This document shows, piece by piece, positions 1-11,426 of a DNA stretch of 36,537 nt. The stretch is from the NCBI GenBank assembly GCA_016946835.1, contig JACVTC010000170.1:302501-339037 (forward strand), given 5' to 3'. Position numbers and translations under genes: made by a program. The stretch comes from Neocallimastix lanati (nom. inval.) (Eukaryota; Neocallimastigomycota; Neocallimastigomycetes; Neocallimastigales; Neocallimastigaceae). The stretch's first letter is position 1, and each line of letters begins with the position of its first letter. The notes under the pieces were generated by a model. The model had not been told where the DNA came from, ran no database searches, and was given only the letters and a program-made list of their open reading frames with translations.

Positions 1-182
1 ACAATTAAATACATATGTTTCACCATTTTTTTCTGGTCCTGCTTTATTCCTTCTATAACGCATTTCTCTTAGTTCTTGTTCTTTTCTTTCTTTTTGTTTT
101 TGCTCTTCTCTTAATCTTATTTTTTCTTCTCTTTCTCTTTGTTTACGTTCTCTTTCTAATTGAATTTGCCTTAAACGCTAAG

Positions 183-213
<31 letters not shown>

Positions 214-1845
214 TATAAAGAATAAAAAGTACATATTATAATTTATTAATATCTTTAAATTGGAAACACATAATAGAAAATTTATATAATAATAGCAATA
301 ATAACAATAATAAAAATAATAAAATTTATAAGTTAAAGAATTTTTGCTTAAATTTCAAACCTCTTCTTCTTTCTTTCTTTTTAATTCTTCTCTCTTAATT
401 CTTAGTTCCTCTTCTCTACGTAGTCTCTCCAATTCTGCTTTTCTTTCTCTCTCAAATTTTTCAATTTCTTTCATTTGAATACGACTTGACCGTTTACGAT
501 TAATGATAGCTTCTTGAAGTCTTCTCTTTTTTTCCTTAGACTATTATTAAATATTATTAGTTTATTTATTAATAATTTAAAAATCCACTATAAATATTGA
601 TAAATATATTTAAAAATTATATTGTTACTTTTAAATCATTAAGAACTTTTGGTAAAATAAATGTAGTTACAAAATCATAAAATTCTTTTTCAATTTGATA
701 TTTTGTATTTTCAAATTGTTTTGGAAAATTATTCCAATCTTCTGAAGTAAGACAAACCTATTAAATATATTTTATTTTGAATATTATTAAAAAATTTAAA
801 AAAAAAATTTTTTTTTTTTCCTTTTTTCCACTTTTCTCTATAATTTTAATATTTGTATATTATTATTAAATTTTATATTAAAAAATTAAAATTATATTAA
901 AAAAAATTTTTTTTTTTCTATTTTTATTATTAATTACCAATTGCCATTTATTATCTTTAGTTGGTGATTCATTAACAGAATTTATTGTATCACGTCCATG
1001 TTTTAGTTTTCGTTTTCTTGTTTTTGGTTTTATAATTATATCTGGTAATTCCTTATATAATCTATTGTCTAATATTTATAATAATGTTATTTACGAAAGT
1101 ATTATTTATATGAATATTATGAATATTAAAAAAATTTTGTACCATCAAAAAGCCAATATGTATTTCCTTTTTGGTCATATCCTATAGGTTCAACTCTCTA
1201 AATTAATACAAATAAATTCATACATAATAAAATAATATAATAATAATAACAATGATAATAATAAATATTGATAGAGAGATAAATATATTTAATTAATTTA
1301 AGATAGTATTATTTAAATCTTTAAATAATAATTATGATTTACCCATGTTTGTTGATCTTCTTCAGTAATTCTTGAACGAAAAGCTTCGGAATTTTCAAAT
1401 TGCCATTCGCATAAATTATATAATATCAATATCTAGAGTTTTTAAAATATATATAATTTTTATAAATCCAATTCATCAATACTATATATATATATAAACC
1501 TATGAATATATAAAAATAATATATATTATATAAAATAAAAAAAAAAAACTAATAAAAAAAAAAAAATACTTTTTCTCTAATTGGTAAATCGAAAAAATCT
1601 AGTTCTTCTGTTATAAGACATTCTAAATTACGTTTTTTATATTCATTTACAATAAGTTGTTGATAATTATTAAGTCTTTTGAATGAATGTGAATCATATA
1701 ATTATGATGAAGAGTGATGATAATAAATAATAAGAATAATTATAATTAAAAATATAAATAATAAATATAAATAATAAATATAAATAATAGATTTTTTTTC
1801 TCCAATAAAATTTTAATTTTAAATAACATATAATATTTTTTCTTT

Positions 1846-1898
<53 letters not shown>

Positions 1899-2594
1899 TA
1901 CAAAAATTAATATTCAATATTACAATATATTGTTTAATCCTGTTAATGATTTCAATAATTTCATTTGTAATTTTATAATATTGGCATTTGATTTTCCTGT
2001 AATGAGGTCTGTTTCAAAATCCTATTTTCAAGTATAGATATATAATGATGTCATTAAATAATTTTTTAAATATTATTTTAAATATTTAACTTACATCGGT
2101 ATCAAAAGTTTCTAAACCGACTGCATTATAAAATAGGTTTAGAAATTGACAAACTGAAGCAAACTCCCAATGACTTCGAACCTCTTGTAACGTTACTAAT
2201 TAATATACATTATGAAAAAATATAAATTATTAGTAATTAAATAACTCATATATATATTATATAATACAAATGAGCAATTTATTTATAACAAAAAAAAGAA
2301 AAAATATATATATATTTAAATTATTTTACAAATAAAAATTAGTGAGATATTTATCAACATTTATCTAATTTATTATTATTTTTAAATAGAACACATAATT
2401 TTCATTTTTTTTATTATTACTAATATTATTTTATTTCATTTTATTTATTTTTTTTTCCCAAGTATTCTTAAAAATAGTTAATGATATTATAATATAATGC
2501 AAGAGTATTAAATTAAATTTCATGAAATTTCTGAAAGGCTTAATACGTTTTAAATATTTAAATAATTACTTTCGAGATCCTCTGGGATATCCAT
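1..2594 (-). CDS. CECR2-like chromatin-remodelling scaffold, N-terminal part (ten exons, runs off the window)
   Basis: Exons on the minus strand: 2594-2570, 2195-2095, 2021-1924, 1675-1570, 1432-1343, 1197-1143, 1068-938, 757-629, 540-361, 177-1. All nine introns (73-374 nt) are GT-AG, and the exons join in phase into 364 codons without a stop. The start is the ATG at 2594, in frame with exon 2. Exons 2-3 give the helix pattern EVRSHWEF...NLF...FETDLI, exon 6 begins RVEPIG and ends near TYW, exons 7-8 span KWQLVCLTSEDWN, and exons 9-10 are a charged Glu/Arg/Lys-rich coiled coil opening with RKRSSR. This order matches the N-terminal half of CECR2, which scaffolds ISWI-type nucleosome remodelling in the nucleus. 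The bromodomain that follows in CECR2 would lie left of base 1 and cannot be seen. Alternative: another DDT-type remodeller subunit such as RSF1. Exon 1 (25 nt) is the least certain. Confidence 0.75.
1848..1891. repeat. T44 homopolymer inside intron 3 of the CECR2-like gene
   Basis: An uninterrupted run of 44 T on the plus strand lies between the exons at 1570-1675 and 1924-2021. On the transcribed strand it is a poly(A) run shortly after the 5' splice site. Length may be affected by sequencing of homopolymers. Confidence 0.9.
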
Positions 2595-3193
2595 TTTCCA
2601 TATGATAATAATCTAATCTTGAAGAATAAATTGTTCCAAGAGAATTGGCACTATCTTGTTTAATTTTTTTTTAAATTTCAAATACTTTAATGTTTTTAAA
2701 ATTAGTAATTAATTTTATAATAAAAACATTAATATCTTTTTTTTCTATTTTTAATATCTATGGAAAAAAAACAATTATTATTTTTTAATAAAAAAAAAAA
2801 ATCAAAAATAATTTTATAAATTAATTAATTAAATAATAACATTATATTAATAATTTTACTCCAATATCATATCTACAACGTAATTCGAAAACAATTTTAT
2901 TTTATATTTTTATAAACTTCCTGTGAACATATAATTTCCTTATTTGATCCTTTCATATCAAATATTATTAATCACTTTAATTACTATTTCATTTTCAGTT
3001 ATTTTTTTAAAATAATTTTATTAAAAGATATAAATTAGATTAATTTTTTAAGTAAATAATCTATATTATAATTACCTATTTTTTATATCAAAAATAATAA
3101 TATAATTGTTCCTTTATTAATTAGTTAAAAGTAAAGTTAATCTATTTTTTTTTTAATAATATTTAATTTTTATTTTTAAATTTTTTATTATAA

Positions 3194-3311
<118 letters not shown>

Positions 3312-4065
3312 TTTTTAATAAAAAACTTTTCTATTATTAAAAAATTAAATATTTTTTTTAAAAAAAAATTTATAAATGTATTTATAAACATTGAATAATA
3401 TATATTGTAATATATTATCAATAATTATTAATATGTTTAAATTAAATTAGTTAAATATATTATAATAAATATTGTAATATATATTTTAATTTTTTTAAAT
3501 TGAATTTTTAATTTTTAAATGAAATAATTCCAATTTTATATTTCTAAAAAAAATATCTTAATGGTTCCATAAACATTATTAAAACCTTTTCAAACATTTA
3601 ATTTTTTTAGATTTTTATTGAAGTATTTTTTTATTAAAGAAAGATAAAGTAAATATAAATACTTAACAAATTTTAAATTTTAAATATATTTAATATGCAA
3701 AATAAAAATAAAAATAAAAATAAAAAATGAAATGATTTAAAATATAAATTCATTATGTAATATAGAATACAACTATAAATATATCAGATTTTAACTACTC
3801 TTTTTTTTTATTATTATTATTATTCCATAAATTAAAATAATTATAAACTTAATTATTTTATTATGTAACTATACATATAAAAAATAAATTAAATTAAAAA
3901 TTTAAGTGGATATTTAAATTTATTTGATATAAAACGGTTACTTTATAAATAAATAAATAAATAAAAAAATGTATATAAAATAAATTTCAATTTGTCATTA
4001 ATATAATATTAATAATCTTTATTTATTATAAAATTATTAGTATAATATTAATCATTAAGGTTGTT

Positions 4066-4203
4066 TTTTAGTTCTTTAAAAAAAATATTATTTATTATTT
4101 TTTAATTCTTTAAATAAAAATATTATTTTTTATTTTTTAATTCTTTAAATAAAAAGATTTTTTATTATTTTTTAATTTTTTAAATAAAAATATTATTTAT
4201 TTA
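4066..4203. repeat. Tandem repeat, about 35-bp unit, four copies
   Basis: The unit contains TTAATTCTTTAAATAAAA followed by an AT-rich tail. The TTCTTTAAA core (or a close variant) recurs at about 4072, 4106, 4141 and 4176, giving a period of 34-35 bp. The last copy is the most diverged. No function is evident. Confidence 0.7.
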
Positions 4204-4797
4204 GTATATTTTTTTATCTAGAAATTTATATAATTTAGATTGGTTATATTAAATATATAAATTATTTTTTAGATATTATTTATAATTAATTGCTATATTG
4301 GATTATATTTATGTTTTTCAATAATATCTAAAATATCAATGACATTGATTCTTTATAAAAAATAGATCTTAATAAAGCTTAATTTAAAAATTTTATAATA
4401 ATATTATTAAAGCTTTATATTAATTCAAATTTAACTATATTTATTAACTATTTCTATTTTATTAAAAAATCTTTTCATGCTTCAAAATGAAATTGTATGA
4501 AATTATTAAAATTTAATATTACTATAATTATATTAATATACAATCATATTCAGAATTTAATTTGAATAAATCTACATATATAAAGTTAATTTTTTTACAT
4601 TTTAAAAAATAAATATATAAAACGACAAAAAAATATTATCTATTTAATAAATGAATAAATAAATAAATAAATAAATAAATAAGAAAAAACTCTTTAATAT
4701 TAGTTCAAAATAAATTAAAAAATTATATATTAAAAAAAAAAAAAAGAAAGATAATAAAATAAATTAAAAAAAATTTTTTTCATTATTATTTTTTTTA

Positions 4798-5599
4798 TGT
4801 TAAGGTTTTAGAGAATTAAATAAAAATAAAAGTAAAGAAACACAAATTTTATTTATTTATTTATTATTTTATTTATTAATTTTATTAATTGATTTATTCA
4901 TTTATTTTCTAAAAATTGGTAGCAAATTTACAACTATTTATACTTTTTTTAAGACATAAAAGTTGTTCTTGCCACTAAATTACATTTTATTTTTTTTTTT
5001 TTTATAAAAACTATTTAATTTAAATTGATTTTTATAATCAATTATATAAAATTTTATTATAACAATATAGATAAAATACATTTATAATATTAATAAAACA
5101 TTTTTTTTTTAAAATATCTAAAATATTACTAATAAGAATTTATTTAATTGGCTATAATTTTTATTACAATCTGTTAAAATATTCAAATAAAAATAAAAAT
5201 ACTATTCTAATATAATGGTTTTTAATAAAATAAAATATTTTTCAATATAAAATAAAACATTTCGATATAAAATTTTATAATAAAAGTTAAAATATAATAT
5301 ATAAAATTTTAATTATCAATATATAAAAATATTATTAATACAAATTTTCATTATTAATATAAAAATAAAAAGGTAAGATTTATTATTAATATTGCTAATA
5401 TAAGTTTTAAATATATAAAAATATTACTATTAATATATGATTTAATATAAAAATATAAAGTTTAATATAATTTTTGATTTAATTTTTGATCTTTGAATTT
5501 AAAAATTTATTAAAGTACAAAAATAATAATGTACACATAATGTATTAGAAATAAATTGTAGATTTAATTAAGAATGCATTATTTAGTACATTCTTATCA
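4798..5599 (-). repeat. LTR family A, 3' LTR of element 1
   Basis: On the plus strand it begins TGTTAAGG and ends CTTATCA, so in element orientation it runs TGATAAG to CCTTAACA with the usual TG...CA ends. It starts 18 bases beyond the pol stop codon. Its reverse complement matches 34853-35695 along the full length with many differences and a different poly(A/T) length. The five bases outside each end (TTTTA and AGATG) differ, as expected for a 3' LTR still joined to its internal region. Confidence 0.85.
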
Positions 5600-5617
5600 A
5601 GATGCCCCGACGAAGAC

Positions 5618-8310
5618 TCAAGCTTCTCTGTAAGCGGAGTTAAACTTTACTAAATTTTTAAAGTGAACATTCCTATCGAGTTGCTTTCCAGTCTTCTGAT
5701 CGATTAGGATTGCCGTGTTGAATTGAATTTTTAAAATTTTAAATGGTCCATTGTAATATGGTTCTAGCTTAGTGCGGCTAAAGTTTCTAACAAGAACAAG
5801 ATCACCAGCCTTTAATTCTTTTCCTTTTTTCATACTTATTTGTTCTTCTCGTCTTGTTGCCCAATACTTGTTAGCATTCTTCACATTTTCGCATGCTTCT
5901 CTAGTCCATTGATAATGACGAACAAATTTTTCCATTAATATTTCATCATATGATTTACCTGTACTTTCAATTGTTCTTATGGCTATATCATATGGCTGTT
6001 GGTCTTCTCTTCCATATACTAATTCAAAACTAGAATGTCCAGTAGCTGTGTTTTTGGTAGTTCGAAGTGCCCATAAAGCAGAAGGTAAAACTTCATCCCA
6101 ATCTTGATTTTTCCTTCCTAATAAACGAAGTAATTTTCCAATTTCTTTGTTTCGATTTTCAGTAAGACCATTTGATTCAGGGTGGTATGTAGCTACAAAT
6201 TTAACATATACATCATAAAGATCAAGAAAGATTTTAGTCATATCAGAAGTGAATTGGACTCCATTATCAGTAGTAATAACTTGAGGCACACCATGTCTTG
6301 CAAAAACGTTTATTAAAAATTTAATTACATCATAGGAAGTTATATTCTCAGTGGGTTCAGCTTCAACCCATTTGGTGAAATAATCAACTGTAACGATAAT
6401 ATATTGATTGTTATTTCTTGTTTTTGGCAAAGGTCCTATAATATCTAATCCTAAGTGAACGAAAGGACCCTCTACTTTAGTTGGATGGTTTTCGGTTGGT
6501 TCTGGATATGGTTGAGGACGATTTAACTGGCATTTTTCACAATTACTAACAATTCTTTTGATATCTTTAATCATATGATTCCAATAAAAGTTTTTCTTAA
6601 GTCTTTGATATGTTTTGTAATATCCTTCGTGGCCAATATTATGAGCTTCTAAAATTAATTTAAACCTTTTATTTTCGTCCGTTATTAATTTTCTATAATT
6701 TCCATTGTCGATAAAGTAATCTTCACCATCAATAACAGTAAACTTTTCATTAATAAATTCCTTTATAACTTTGGATAATAATTCTTCATTATTTCCATTA
6801 GTAATTTTTGTTAATAATATCTTTCTCTCTTCCTTACTTTTCATTCTTGAAAGAGCATCAGCTAACACATTCTTTTTACCTGATTCATATTTTATATTAA
6901 TTCCAAGCATACTAGCGGTTAGACACCATCTTGTTTGCCTTGCATTCAAAGGTTCTTTATTTTTAAATAAACCAACTAATGGTTTATGATCTGTGTAAAT
7001 AGTTGTAGGTAATGGATTTCCTTCAATATAAGATTTAAATTTAGTCATACAGTAAAACAAAGCGGTTCCTTCCAAATCGATAATACCATAATTCTTTTCA
7101 GCTTTCTTTAAACTTCTACTTATAAAGTGTATTGGATGCTCCTTACCGGTTTCATCTTCTTTTTGTAAAAGAACTCCACCAATTCCATTATACGAAGCAT
7201 CAGTTCTAATGATAAAAGGTTTGTCAAATGACGGAAATTTTAGAATAGGTGCATTGATTAATTTTTCTTTTAGGAGTTCAAAGCTTTCTTGTTGTTCTTT
7301 ATTCCAATCATATTTAGTATTCTTTTTCAATAATTTACATAAAGGTGAGGTAATTTGAGCATATTTAGGAATAAAGTCATGATAATATCCTACTGCTCCT
7401 AGAAATGATCTTAATTCATGAAGTGATGAAGGGGCTTCCCACTTCTTAATAGCTGTTATTTTGCTTTCCATGGGGCTTAATCCTTTAGTAGTAAGTTTGT
7501 GACCTAATACATTAACTTCAATTTGAAGAAAATGGCACTTTTCAATATTAATTTTTAACTTGTTTTCTTTAAATACTTCTAATAGTTGTTTAATATGAAT
7601 TAAATGTTCTTCGATACTTTTTGAATAGATCAAAACATCATCAATAAATACGTAAACAAATTCACCAATAAAAGGGAATAAAATTTTATTCATTTCTCTT
7701 TGGAAGGTTGAGGGAGCTCCAGTAAGTCCAAAAGGCATAACCTTAAATTGATAATTTCCAAACTTAGTAGTGAAAGTGGTCACTTCAACGCTTTCTTCAT
7801 CCATTAAGATTTGATGAAAACCAGAAAATAAATCACAAGTTGTAAATATTTTAGCTCCTCCGAGACTATCAAAAATTTCATCTATATATGGAACTGAATA
7901 AGAATCTTTTTCTGTCATATCATTGACTTTTCGGTAGTCAATGCACAAGCGCCACTTTCCATTGTGTTTTAGAATAAGTACTACTGGAGATGACCATTCT
8001 GAACAGGATGTTCTATAAATCCTTTCTTAATAAGCTTTGTAAGTTCTTCTTTTAAGATATCTGATTTTAATTTAGTTAACCTATAACTTCTTAATTTTAC
8101 TGGCTTTGCATTAGCTTTTAAACGGATCTTATGTGGTGAAAGTTTAGAAGGAGTTAGTTCTTCTGTTGAAGTAGCAACTATGTCAATCATTTCTTTGAGA
8201 ATTTTAATAATTTATTCTTTATAATCTTTATTTAAGGTACTTAAAATTTCATCACTCTCAGTAAATTCCATTGGAGTTAATTCCTTTATAATTTCCTTTT
8301 CATTATTCGC
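5618..8310 (-). pseudogene. Element 1 pol: reverse transcriptase, RNase H and integrase (broken)
   Basis: An intact 776-codon stretch runs from 7948 to a TGA at 5618-5620. It opens in RT just after the conserved LCIDYRKVN block. The catalytic motif is F-I-D-D (residues 101-104) in place of the common Y-x-D-D. RNase H shows TDAS, DLEG, YTDHK and ADALSR. Integrase shows an H/H and C-x2-C zinc region, then D, D and E spaced x58 and x35, then a GPF module. There is no chromodomain. Upstream, the RT start (8190-7981) is in another frame because one base is missing near 8025, between GFIEH and SEWSSP. A TAA at 8212-8214 interrupts the linker. The stop codon lies only 18 bases from the LTR. Confidence 0.9.
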
Positions 8311-9627
8311 TTATTTAACTTTTCTAATAGTGCAGATTATACTTTCTTCATCATAATATTGATTATTTATTTTAGCTACTTCTTCGTATTCACTTTCTGA
8401 CAAAAGTTTACATAGACTGTTTAAGGTTGGATGAATAAATAAACAATGATCGATTTGAGTTTTAAAGTTTATTAACATATCATAAAAAGAGTCTTCTTTC
8501 TCAATAATTCTAAAGTCCGCATTAAATTCGTAATTATTAATTTTTACTGGTAATCGAACAATAATTCCTTCTGAGTATTCTTCATCTTGTGTTGCTAGTT
8601 GGATTCTTCCACGACTTTTTCCAACTGTTTCATATTTACCAGGTAATTTATCAAAATACTGTTTAGTAACGATGCTAAGATTACTACAAGAATCAATTAA
8701 AAGTTTTCCTAGTATTCCATCAACACTTGCATCAACTATTGCTAAGTCTTCTTCAGCTACTTCATTACTTTTACTTATGTAGCTATGATCATAGTTATTT
8801 ACTAATAAAGTTCGTGCTATTACATTGTCTACAGTTCCAATTATTTTAGATTTTTCTAACTTTAAACCTTGATTTAATTGTGAACGAATTTTCGGACATG
8901 CATTCAAGAGTTGACCTATCGTAATACTGGATTTAAGACTATTTAAATCATCCATAATATTGTAAGGTTCTTTATTATTCATCATTTTGATATTCCTCTT
9001 TACTAACTGAGTATTTCCATTATTAGTTTTTTTAAATTTTGTTGAAATTAATTTTTCCAAAGTATTAGTTTTATTTTGTTGATTATCTTTATTCATTTCT
9101 ATATCTTCTATTTCATTATCGATTACAAGTATATCTTCAGATTCAACTTTTTCCTTTCCTTTTGATGAATAATTGTTGTTTTCTTCTTTACTTTCTCTTA
9201 CTCTTGTCATATTTCTTAATTCCTTTCCTTTTTGTTTTTCTTTGTTAATATTTGGTTGAGATAAAATTGAAAAAAGTATTTGATTTTTATAAACTTTATT
9301 TGGTTTATTATGTAGCTCATTTTCTTTCTTCTTTCTTAAAGCAGGAGTTGCGAAAGGACGTGGATTATCTTTTAAACTTTTATGTACCTTCTTGGAATTA
9401 TTTTCTTCTTTTCCGCTGTTATTATCATTCATTTTCCTTTTTATAGCGTTTATAATGATATCATCCTCACATTCAGTTGTGTCACTAAAATCAGATTCTT
9501 CAGATTCTTCATTAAGGGAATTATTATCAATTGGAGTATTCTTGGTAAAAGTATTATTTTGTAAATTATTTAATGAAGCTATTTTTTTATCATTGGGAGA
9601 GCTTCTGCTCCCATTTAGAAGTTTAAA
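8311..9627 (-). pseudogene. Element 1 aspartic protease region (entered by -1 frameshift)
   Basis: The frame is open from the frameshift heptamer at 9627 to a TAA at 8311-8313; the first ATG is at 9432. The first two thirds are low-complexity and rich in Asn, Lys and Glu. The protease core follows with LLIDSCSNLSIV, where the usual D-T/S-G active site reads D-S-C. A second protease-type block (SFYDMLINF) comes later. In the same frame after the TAA the sequence continues as a plausible linker to RT, so the stop is probably a mutation and not the natural end. Retroviral-type aspartic proteases cut Gag and Gag-Pol into mature proteins; with Cys at the Gly position activity is doubtful. Confidence 0.75.
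9594..9627 (-). promoter_or_regulatory. -1 ribosomal frameshift signal, gag to pol, element 1
   Basis: Read on the minus strand in the zinc-knuckle frame, the codons are TCT TTA AAC TTC TAA. This gives the heptamer T_TTA_AAC (9627-9621) in the correct phase, with the gag stop two codons on (9617-9615). After a 7-nt spacer comes a stem-loop (TGGGAG at 9613-9608 pairing with CTCCCA at 9599-9594; an alternative pairing places AGAA in the loop). The -1 frame is exactly the protease frame. All parts match known -1 frameshift sites. Function is inferred. Confidence 0.85.
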
Positions 9628-10579
9628 GATTTTTTGGAATATATTTCTTTTTTATTTTTTTCCATAATCTTATTTAATTGAGGGCAATAGTATGAGTAAT
9701 GACATTCTTCCTTACAGAAGAAGCAAGTTTTAACGGATAAGTTTCTCATTTTCTGGGTTGTTTCTTCTATAATATCTTGAGGTTTCGGTTTATTATTTGT
9801 TTGACTTGTTTGGAAAGTTTCGTTTCTTCTTTTAGGATAAAGTCTTGAAGTAGTACTGTTTTGATTATTTTGATTATGTTGGGAATTATTAATATTATAT
9901 TGTTCCTTACAGAAAGTCTATCTACTTTCTCGGCAATTTTGAAAGCTTTATCCATACTTATATCATCTTTAAGGGATAATTTCTTCCAGGCTTCATAATT
10001 ATTTTGAATAGAATCAATATAATATAGTACACCAATGCGCTTTCTTCTCTTTTTATCAAGTTTAGTGTACAAAGTTCTATATCTTACATTAAAGTCTTTA
10101 ATCTTTTCGTTTCTTTTAATTCGCATTACACGAAGTTCTTTAAGAAGTAAATTTTGGTCTTCTTTAATACCTTAAAAACTTTCAAGACTTGAAATAATTT
10201 TTTCAAGGGAAGGAAATTTAATATCATCATCAACATTTTCTTCTTCATCATCTTCTTCTTCTTCATCTGATGAATCATCACTTTCATCATCACTATCTTC
10301 TCCCAAATCTTCAATAACGCGTTGTACTTCACCAGAGCTGGTAAGTAAACAAGCATTAAATATTGTTTCCGGATCTGTGATACCTTGTATCTTGATCCAA
10401 AGTTTTAATTCAGTAGCCCAGGACTTAATATCTAAATTGTCCTTGCTAAGTTTCACAATATCTCTTAATTCTTTTTTTAATTCTTTAAAGCTCAAAGTTG
10501 TTTCCTTGGACATTTTGTCTAAATATTTCTTGTTATATATTAATGAGGTGATTAAATACGAATAAATTTGGAAATCCAA
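9615..10579 (-). pseudogene. Element 1 gag with CCHC zinc knuckle (broken)
   Basis: Translation starts at an ATG at 10579; a second ATG 22 codons on (MSKETTLS) is equally plausible. The first part ends in a very acidic Asp/Glu/Ser tract, then an in-frame TAA (10172-10174). The same frame continues through a basic helical region to about 9905, where an indel moves the reading into the next frame. That frame carries an Asn/Gln-rich linker and a perfect C-x2-C-x4-H-x4-C zinc knuckle at 9725-9684 (CFFCKEECHYSYYC), then ends at 9615. Gag forms the virus-like particle and the knuckle binds the element RNA. The zinc-knuckle frame leads into the -1 frameshift site. Confidence 0.8.
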
Positions 10580-10755
10580 CTTTAAAAATATAATTTAATA
10601 GGTAATTTAATATCGAATCAATTTTTAAAACAATATTTTAGTAATTTTTGAAAATAATAATTTTATTTGCTTTCTTTAGTAGATATAAGCTCGAAATCCT
10701 TATCGACAACTTAGTAGAAATTTTAAAGCACGAAGTTCTTTTCGATCACTTTATT
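10580..10755 (-). other. Leader of element 1 upstream of gag
   Basis: This is non-coding AT-rich sequence upstream of the gag ATG, ended by the target-site duplication of the solo LTR at 10756. I found neither a tRNA-type nor a self-complementary primer-binding site here, so the primer site probably lies beyond the inserted LTR or is lost. Confidence 0.5.
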
Positions 10756-11421
10756 TGTTAAGATAATAACTGAATTTCAATTCAATTTCAATTTCAATAA
10801 TTCAGTTATTTGAATTTCAATATTAATAAATAATAATATAATAATTATTATTATATTAACTTTATTAAAATATTTAGGAAATAGTCTAGGCCAACTAATT
10901 GACTAAATATTATTAACATATTGAAATTAATATATATTAAATAATGTAAACACGTGATTGTCATATTAAATTAATTTCTACATATTATATTTTAATTATA
11001 AAATATAATGTTTAGCTAATATTATATTCTTATATTTTATTTATATTAAATATTTATATTATTATCTTACTTTATTTTATTAATATCAAACTTATATTAA
11101 TACTATTACATATTCATATTAATAATTAATATTTTAATAATTAATTATTTTATATAAATACATGTTTAAATCTTTTGATTAATCCTTTGTAGGATTATTG
11201 TAATTTAAATTATAGTAATAATTATAATAATTATATAAAATAATAATGTAATAAAATATTATTAAGATTAAATAAAATTTATATTTTAAATAAAAACTTA
11301 ATTATAAAATTTACTAATAACAATATGTTTTAAATAAGAGTAAAATTAAGTTATTAATTAATTACTATAATTTGGCATCTTGGCCTAATCGTTAAGACCA
11401 AATTATCCCAAAACTTTGACA
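10756..11421 (+). repeat. Solo LTR, family B, flanked by TTATT
   Basis: It starts TGTTAAGATAATAACTG and ends TTTGACA. The five bases before (10751-10755) and after (11422-11426) are both TTATT, a perfect duplication, so this is a complete solo LTR. Because TG...CA ends are symmetric, orientation is taken from the promoter: TATATAAATA at 11151 followed 38 nt later by GTAGGATTATTG at 11189, parallel to element 2. It interrupts the leader of element 1 and is therefore younger. The inverted copy is at 24740-25395. Confidence 0.9.
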
Positions 11422-11426
11422 TTATT

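Larger units (their letters stand above)
4798..10755 (-). mobile_element. Element 1: decayed Ty3/gypsy LTR retrotransposon (5' LTR not located)
   Basis: In element orientation the order is leader, gag, -1 frameshift site, protease, RT, RNase H, integrase, 3' LTR. The gene order (integrase after RNase H) defines Ty3/gypsy. The 3' LTR is the family A copy at 4798-5599. The leader is cut at 10755 by a solo family B LTR. Beyond that insertion I could not find a second family A LTR on the minus strand, so the 5' boundary is open. A related family A LTR exists at 34853 but in inverted orientation. Gag carries one in-frame stop and at least one indel; pol carries two in-frame TAA codons and one indel. 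The element cannot be active as it stands. Confidence 0.85.

Noticed and set aside
9632-9660. Another possible slippery site in the A-rich stretch before the gag stop of element 1 (A_AAA_AAT).
   Set aside because: Slipping back there runs straight into a TAA in the -1 frame; only T_TTA_AAC leads into the open protease frame.
11375-11425. TTGGCCTAATCGTTAAGACC resembles the 5' half of a Ser/Leu tRNA, with a weak B-box-like GTTCGAAAT nearby.
   Set aside because: The first motif lies inside solo LTR B, which has its own duplication, and the second lies outside it, so they were not one unit before insertion.
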